Source: Xenorhabdus griffiniae
Lineage (GTDB): Bacteria; Pseudomonadota; Gammaproteobacteria; Enterobacterales; Enterobacteriaceae
Direction: 5' to 3'
DNA length: 39,744 bases
Assembly: GCF_015163655.1 (NCBI RefSeq)
Contig: NZ_JADEUF010000026.1
Span: forward strand, 1-39,744
Shown piece after piece: positions 35,018 to 39,744 of this stretch (positions are counted from its first letter, which is position 1; every line of letters starts with the position of its first letter). The notes under the pieces are model-generated. The model did not search any database and was not told the origin of the DNA. It saw nothing but the letters and a program-made list of their open reading frames with translations. The position numbers and the translations under genes are program-made.

Positions 35018-35157
35018 CGGCCCTTTTTACTGGTATTCTGTTCAGCCTTGAAATGAATAGAAATTATTAATATTCAACAAGATTAGCTTGATTTATTTGG
35101 CTTAATCGCTTTACATCTTTTATGTTCGTTCCATAAAAATCAATCTTAGAAAATACC

Positions 35158-36696
35158 ATGAATTTACTGAAATCACTGGCAGCGGTCAGCTCAATGACGA
35201 TGTTCTCCCGCGTTTTGGGCTTTATTCGTGATGCCATCATTGCTCGTATATTTGGTGCTGGCGTGGCGACAGATGCCTTTTTCGTTGCCTTTAAACTGCC
35301 TAACTTACTGCGTCGTATTTTTGCTGAGGGCGCTTTTTCACAAGCGTTTGTGCCCATACTGGCTGAGTATAAAAATCAGCAGGGGGATGAAGCGACACGC
35401 ACTTTTATTGCCTATATATCAGGAATGTTGACGCTGATTTTGGCAATAGTCACCGTGATAGGGGTGATAGCCGCACCTTGGATCATCTATGTGACGGCGC
35501 CGGGTTTTACAGATACACCGGATAAATTCACTTTAACCCGTGATTTACTCAGAATTACCTTCCCTTATATTTTCTTGATATCGTTGGCTTCGTTAGCAGG
35601 AGCGATTCTCAATACATGGAATCGCTTTTCTGTGCCCGCTTTTGCACCAACATTGCTTAATATCAGCATGATCATTTTCTCGCTGTTTGTGGCACCTTAC
35701 TGTAATCCACCCGTGATGGCATTAGGTTGGGCCGTGATTGCTGGTGGTATTTTGCAATTGGCTTATCAGCTTCCGCACCTGAAAAAAATAGGTATGCTGG
35801 TATTGCCACGAATTTCCTTTCGTGACAGCGGCGTATGGCGGGTTATTCGCCAGATGGGGCCGGCTATTTTGGGGGTTTCTGTCAGTCAAATTTCATTGAT
35901 CATCAACACCATTTTTGCTTCATTTCTGGTTTCTGGCTCGGTTTCGTGGATGTATTATGCCGATCGTTTAATGGAATTACCTTCGGGTGTGCTGGGAGTG
36001 GCATTAGGTACGATCCTTCTGCCTTCACTGGCAAAGAGTTTTTCCAACGGGGATCACCAGGAATATAGAAAGTTAATGGATTGGGGATTGCGCCTTTGCT
36101 TTTTGTTGGCGTTACCTTGCGCGGTGGCGTTGGGTATTCTGGCAGAACCCTTAACCGTGTCACTCTTTCAATACGGCAATTTTTCTGCCTTTGATGCAGA
36201 AATGACACAACGGGCGTTGATTGCGTACTGCTTTGGCTTGATGGGATTGATTGTGGTTAAAGTCCTTGCTCCTGGTTTTTACTCCCGTCAGGATATTAAA
36301 ACCCCAGTCAAGATTGCGATTGCAACCCTGATTTTGACTCAGTTAATGAACCTTGCTTTTATTGGCCCATTAAAACATGCGGGATTGGCGCTTTCTATCG
36401 GTTTGGCTGCCTGTTTCAATGCCAGTATGCTTTATTGGCAATTGCGCAAGCGTGAGATTTTTAAACCGCTGGCAGGATGGGGGATCTTCCTATTGAAGTT
36501 GGCGGTGGCAATTGCGGTCATGGTTGGGGTATTACTGACCATATTGTGGTTTATGCCTGCCTGGGATCAGGGCAATATGGCATTGCGCCTGCTACGATTG
36601 ATAGGGGTTGTGATTGCGGGGGCAGGGAGTTATTTTGCTGCCTTGGCTTTGATGGGGTTCCGATTGAAGGATTTTGCCCAACGAGGATTGATGTAA
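35158..36696 (+). CDS. murJ: Lipid II flippase MurJ (MviN)
   Basis: 512 aa (E. coli 511 aa), 14 membrane segments, near-identical to E. coli MurJ through the N-terminus: [20 protein letters not shown], then [20 protein letters not shown] and [20 protein letters not shown]. The functionally important arginines at 18, 24 and 52 are present, and [20 protein letters not shown] and [20 protein letters not shown] are intact. It flips lipid II across the inner membrane for peptidoglycan synthesis and is essential. The start ATG has a poor RBS. A palindromic element begins one base after the stop codon. Confidence 0.97.
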   Translation: MNLLKSLAAVSSMTMFSRVLGFIRDAIIARIFGAGVATDAFFVAFKLPNLLRRIFAEGAFSQAFVPILAEYKNQQGDEATRTFIAYISGMLTLILAIVTVIGVIAAPWIIYVTAPGFTDTPDKFTLTRDLLRITFPYIFLISLASLAGAILNTWNRFSVPAFAPTLLNISMIIFSLFVAPYCNPPVMALGWAVIAGGILQLAYQLPHLKKIGMLVLPRISFRDSGVWRVIRQMGPAILGVSVSQISLIINTIFASFLVSGSVSWMYYADRLMELPSGVLGVALGTILLPSLAKSFSNGDHQEYRKLMDWGLRLCFLLALPCAVALGILAEPLTVSLFQYGNFSAFDAEMTQRALIAYCFGLMGLIVVKVLAPGFYSRQDIKTPVKIAIATLILTQLMNLAFIGPLKHAGLALSIGLAACFNASMLYWQLRKREIFKPLAGWGIFLLKLAVAIAVMVGVLLTILWFMPAWDQGNMALRLLRLIGVVIAGAGSYFAALALMGFRLKDFAQRGLM

Positions 36697-36697
36697 C

Positions 36698-36845
36698 TAT
36701 ACCCATCTCACTTCAAGATGCATATTGTTTCTCCCCGCTCCGCGGGGAGAAATGCACCAACGTTTGCATAATTTTTTTTGGCGGGCTGTTTCTCCCCTCG
36801 AAGTGGGGAGAAATCACACGCAGTTCTTAAAATTAGATTGGTATA
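36698..36845. repeat. Dispersed palindromic element, copy F (symmetric, two hairpins)
   Basis: 148 bp with the left end TATACCCATCTCACTTCAAG and the right end AGATTGGTATA. Two separate hairpins, TTTCTCCCCGC with GCGGGGAGAAA and TTTCTCCCC with GGGGAGAAA, are joined by a T-rich spacer. It reads as two left halves placed in inverted orientation. It starts right after the murJ stop and may end its transcript. Confidence 0.85.
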
Positions 36846-36846
36846 G

Positions 36847-36888
36847 GTTATTAAAAACAGTTATCACGTGATAACTGTTTTTAATAAC
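36847..36888. terminator. Perfect 42-bp palindrome, likely bidirectional terminator
   Basis: GTTATTAAAAACAGTTATCAC (21 bases, 36847-36867) is followed at once by its exact reverse complement. The inner arm ACAGTTATCAC with flanking A5 and T5 runs has the form of an intrinsic terminator read in either direction. It lies between murJ and the autotransporter gene. An operator for a dimeric regulator is an alternative. Confidence 0.65.
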
Positions 36889-36999
36889 GCAAAAATAAAA
36901 TAAATAACTAGTATCATAATAGGCGTAGATCTGAATTATTTTATGGATAAGAGTCACTAAAAAAGTGAGTTAATATCAAAACTTATAAGGTGTTTGTAT

Positions 37000-39744
37000 A
37001 TGTTATCGTATATTGGCAAAGGCACTGTTTTATTCTTTTTCCTTTACACATTATTGGTCCCTTATACGATAACAAACTCCTTTGCCGATAATTATCTGGC
37101 GTCTGAAAAAAAAGAGCGCGTTAAAAAAAACAATCATCCTCCACCCAGTGCGATTACTAAAAATATCCAAATGGCAGGCAATATCCTGTCATCTTCCCCT
37201 TCAGAACTGGCAGAACAAGCTAAATCCTACGCGATAGGGCAATTTAACAGTGCAGTCGCTTCCGGTGCACAAAAATGGTTATCACAGTTTGGTACTGTCA
37301 GAATTAATTTTGGGCTGGATAGAAAGGGAACGCTAAAAAACAATTCATTCGATCTGTTACTGCCACTTTATGATAATCAAGCAGATTGGTTGTTCTTTTC
37401 CCAACTAGGTTATCGTAATAAAGACAGCCGGAATACCATGAATCTGGGGTTAGGTGGTCGTTATTTTTATCAGGACTGGATGTATGGTCTGAATATCTTT
37501 TATGACTATGACCTGACGGGTAAAAATCAGCGTCTTGGGTTGGGCGGAGAAATAGGGGGAGATTATATTAAATTGTCCGCTAACACCTATACTCGCTTGA
37601 GTAACTGGAAAAACTCACGGAATTTTGCCGGTTATTATGAACGCCCAGCCAATGGTTATGATATTAATGGGGAGTTTTTCTTACCTGTTTATCCTCATTT
37701 GGGCGCCAAACTGTCTTATCAGCAGTATTTTGGCGATGACGTGACTTTATTCAATCGTGACACAAAACAGAAAAACCCTGTACTGGCGACATTGGGACTG
37801 TCTTACACTCCGGTTCCACTGTTTACCTTGGGGGTGGATTATAAACAAGGAGGAAGTGGGCACAGCGAAACGCAGTTTTTGGCGAATTTTAACTATAAAC
37901 TGGGTGTTCCCCTAAGTATGCAGTTATCGCCAGAAAATGTGGCGGCGGCAAGGGCATTAGCGGGTAGCCGTTATGATTTGGTAGAAAGAAACAATCATAT
38001 TGTGCTTGAGCACCAGAAAAAACCGCTCCCTCAACTGTCATTACCGGAAACAATTGTTGGATACAGCCAGGAGCAGCACGAGGTTACCGTCAAATTATCC
38101 TCAGATGCCTTTGTTAAGCAGATTCATTGGACGACGAATAAAGATTTTGAAAAAAACGGTGGAAAACTGTCTTCCCGCGTCGGTCACACCATAAAAATCA
38201 CCCTGCCAAAATATTTATCCGGTGGTAACCAAAATAACAATTACCCCATCTATGCTCTGGCTGAATTGGAAGATGATCAAAAACTAGCGCCTGTTGCCAT
38301 GCACGTGATTGTCAAGCCTTTCATGCTGAAGAAACGGGAAGGGAGCAGCAACTTTACTCCAGCGGGACCATTGCCGGCGACGGGGAATAAAAAGGACGGA
38401 TATACGTTTGACCCTGTGATTACCTTTGATACGGTCAATAGTGCCTCGATAAAAAATGCCACCATCAGCCACGTGCAGTGGATAACCGATCCTAAAGCTG
38501 GCCCGGATACGGGGTTGCAATGGATTGGCTGGGAATCCTCAGATTCTGTGGAACTCGATGAAAATGGGCATTTCAAACATAAACCGATTTTAATGAGTAC
38601 CCGGCGACATAAAGATGTCAAAGTATATCTGCAATTGGATAGCCAACCGCCACAATTAGTCGGCGAGGTTAGTTTTGATGAAAATCCAGCTAGTTTCCAC
38701 ATCGAGGAAGTTAAAGTTTCACCTTCAGTACCGTCACAGGTAGCCAATGGTACCCAGGCTTACACCTACAGTGCTGTGGTATTAGATAGTGATAACAATC
38801 CGGTGAGAAACCAAGAAATTGCTAATGTGGAATGGAGCATTACACGAAATGGTCAGGATGAAAGTCATAATAAGGATCTTATTTTTAATCATAGCGGGGC
38901 GACGACGAACGGGGAAGGGCAATTAATGGCAACATTAGCCAGTATAGTGGAAATAAAAGATGTCACGGTTTCACTCGCCATTAAAGGCCAGACTCCTGTT
39001 CCTGCACAACGTCCGGTGACCTTTACTGCGACTGCGGATAAGTCGAAATATCATATTCAAGAGGTGAGTGTGGCGCAGCCAGGAACAGGTTCGTTGGTGG
39101 CGAACGGCAAAGATACGTATACCTATACGGCGGTCATTGTTGATGCTCAGAATCATCCGGCGCGGAACCAAAAAATTACCGGTGTGAAGTGGCGGGCTAT
39201 GACTAAGGATGGCCAGGATTTGAGTGCCAATCCGAATTTCAAGCTGACGCATGATGGCGATACAACAGGTAATCAAGGGGAATTAGTTGCCTACCTGAAA
39301 AGCATTGAGGCAATACAAGATGTGGTGGTTTCACTGTCCATTGAAGGCCAACAGCCTGTTCCTGCACAACCTCCGGTGACTTTTACTGAGGATACGTCGA
39401 AATATCGTATTAAAGGGGTGGGTGTTGGGCAGCCAGGAACAGGTTCGTTGGTGGCGAACGGCCGGGATACGTATACCTATACGGCTGTCATCGTTGATAG
39501 GCAGGGAAATAATGTAAATAATCAAAAAATTACCGACGTGAAGTGGAGTGTTAAGACAAAGGATGGTCATGATTTGAGTGCCAATCCGAACCTCAAATTG
39601 ACGAATGACGGGGATACAACGGGTAATCAAGGTGAATTAGTTGCCTACCTGAAAAGCATTGAGGCAATACAAGATGTGGTGGTTTCACTGTCCATTGAAG
39701 GCCAACAGCCTGTTCCTGCACAACCTCCGGTGACTTTTACTGAG
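37000..39744 (+). CDS. Invasin/intimin-family inverse autotransporter (3' end beyond window)
   Basis: 915 codons are open from the ATG at 37000 to the window edge, with no stop. A signal peptide (MLSYIGKGTVLFFFLY... cleavage after SFA, about residue 29) leads to a helical linker without a LysM domain. The 12-strand outer-membrane barrel (about 95-345) has GTVRINFGLD, MNLGLGGRYFYQDWMYGLN, GYDINGEFFLPVYPHLGAKLS and the plug-side YDLVERNNHIVLEH (325-338), a family signature. Then come a Pro-rich stretch, a divergent Ig-like region (about 360-565) and 118-residue Ig-like repeats from residue 568. By family knowledge it is an outer-membrane adhesin exporting its C-terminus. AAGG lies 9 bases before the ATG. 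Confidence 0.93.
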   Translation, partial: MLSYIGKGTVLFFFLYTLLVPYTITNSFADNYLASEKKERVKKNNHPPPSAITKNIQMAGNILSSSPSELAEQAKSYAIGQFNSAVASGAQKWLSQFGTVRINFGLDRKGTLKNNSFDLLLPLYDNQADWLFFSQLGYRNKDSRNTMNLGLGGRYFYQDWMYGLNIFYDYDLTGKNQRLGLGGEIGGDYIKLSANTYTRLSNWKNSRNFAGYYERPANGYDINGEFFLPVYPHLGAKLSYQQYFGDDVTLFNRDTKQKNPVLATLGLSYTPVPLFTLGVDYKQGGSGHSETQFLANFNYKLGVPLSMQLSPENVAAARALAGSRYDLVERNNHIVLEHQKKPLPQLSLPETIVGYSQEQHEVTVKLSSDAFVKQIHWTTNKDFEKNGGKLSSRVGHTIKITLPKYLSGGNQNNNYPIYALAELEDDQKLAPVAMHVIVKPFMLKKREGSSNFTPAGPLPATGNKKDGYTFDPVITFDTVNSASIKNATISHVQWITDPKAGPDTGLQWIGWESSDSVELDENGHFKHKPILMSTRRHKDVKVYLQLDSQPPQLVGEVSFDENPASFHIEEVKVSPSVPSQVANGTQAYTYSAVVLDSDNNPVRNQEIANVEWSITRNGQDESHNKDLIFNHSGATTNGEGQLMATLASIVEIKDVTVSLAIKGQTPVPAQRPVTFTATADKSKYHIQEVSVAQPGTGSLVANGKDTYTYTAVIVDAQNHPARNQKITGVKWRAMTKDGQDLSANPNFKLTHDGDTTGNQGELVAYLKSIEAIQDVVVSLSIEGQQPVPAQPPVTFTEDTSKYRIKGVGVGQPGTGSLVANGRDTYTYTAVIVDRQGNNVNNQKITDVKWSVKTKDGHDLSANPNLKLTNDGDTTGNQGELVAYLKSIEAIQDVVVSLSIEGQQPVPAQPPVTFTE
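38701..39744 (+). repeat. 354-bp in-frame repeats encoding Ig-like adhesin domains
   Basis: Units start at 38701 (IEEVKV), 39055 (IQEVSV) and 39409 (IKGVGV), each exactly 354 bp or 118 codons; the third is cut at the window edge after 336 bases. Each carries ANGxxxYTYxAVxxD, a second conserved block (TTGNQGELVAYL in units 2 and 3) and a closing PVPAQxPVTFT. Positions 39280-39390 and 39634-39744 are identical over 111 bases. Confidence 0.95.

Larger units (their letters stand above)
33799..35157. other. 1.36-kb gene-free region between vgrG and murJ
   Basis: Divergent promoter space for vgrG (minus) and murJ (plus). No complete gene is visible. It is very AT-rich at 33950-34080 and 34300-34470. 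It contains palindromic elements at 34198-34302 and 34476-34770, and two short frames with protein-like composition (34017-34164 and 34916-35017). E. coli has yceH and mviM before murJ; I could not recognise either here. Confidence 0.8.

Noticed and set aside
33799-35157. Intact insertion sequence in the vgrG-murJ gap
   Set aside because: No transposase frame of useful length; the inverted repeats belong to the short palindromic elements.
38277-39630. Several minus-strand frames of about 80-156 codons opposite the adhesin gene
   Set aside because: They repeat with the 354-base period because they mirror the Ig-like repeats; no RBS or family features.

Overview
The window looks like chromosome of a moderately AT-rich member of the Enterobacterales. 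Xenorhabdus, Photorhabdus or another Morganellaceae fits best. This is an inference from core proteins that closely resemble E. coli GhrA, YcdY, YceB, MdtH, RimJ and MurJ, from the type VI secretion gene content, and from the dispersed palindromic repeats. No database search was possible.

Layout. Positions 1-1742 carry a small membrane protein and a PIG3-type quinone oxidoreductase. Positions 1771-2201 (minus strand) hold two identical tRNA-Ser(GGA) genes, each with its own terminator, behind one strong sigma-70 promoter. Next comes a core block, ghrA, ycdY, yceB (minus), mdtH (minus) and rimJ, in an order reminiscent of the E. coli serX-ghrA and yceB-mdtH-rimJ regions but lacking ycdX and grxB. 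Between rimJ and murJ, where E. coli has yceH and mviM, lies a 27-kb type VI secretion system (T6SS) entirely on the minus strand. After murJ begins a large invasin/intimin-type inverse autotransporter that runs off the right edge.

T6SS logic. In transcription order the genes are vgrG, DUF2169-pentapeptide protein, pentapeptide protein, DUF3540 protein, PAAR-like DUF4150 protein, tssJ, tssK, tssL, tssM, tssA, then tssB, tssC, hcp, tagH (FHA), tssE, tssF, tssG, clpV and a Ser/Thr kinase. All thirteen core Tss components are present. TssJ-L-M form the envelope complex, and TssL carries its own OmpA-like peptidoglycan anchor. TssK-E-F-G-A with VgrG and PAAR form the baseplate and tip. TssB/C form the sheath, Hcp the tube and ClpV the recycling ATPase. 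FHA and kinase suggest threonine-phosphorylation control. The tip-proximal block next to vgrG looks like a cargo-loading module, but no recognisable toxin or immunity gene lies in it.

A family of about 75-150-bp palindromic elements (termini related to TATACCAATCTAACTTCAAG) occurs at 4101, 15656, 18720, 34198, three times in tandem at 34476-34770, and at 36698. They sit only between genes, including two gaps inside the T6SS cluster. The 1.36-kb gap upstream of vgrG is the only long stretch without a gene. It holds four of these copies and two short frames that could be gene remnants.
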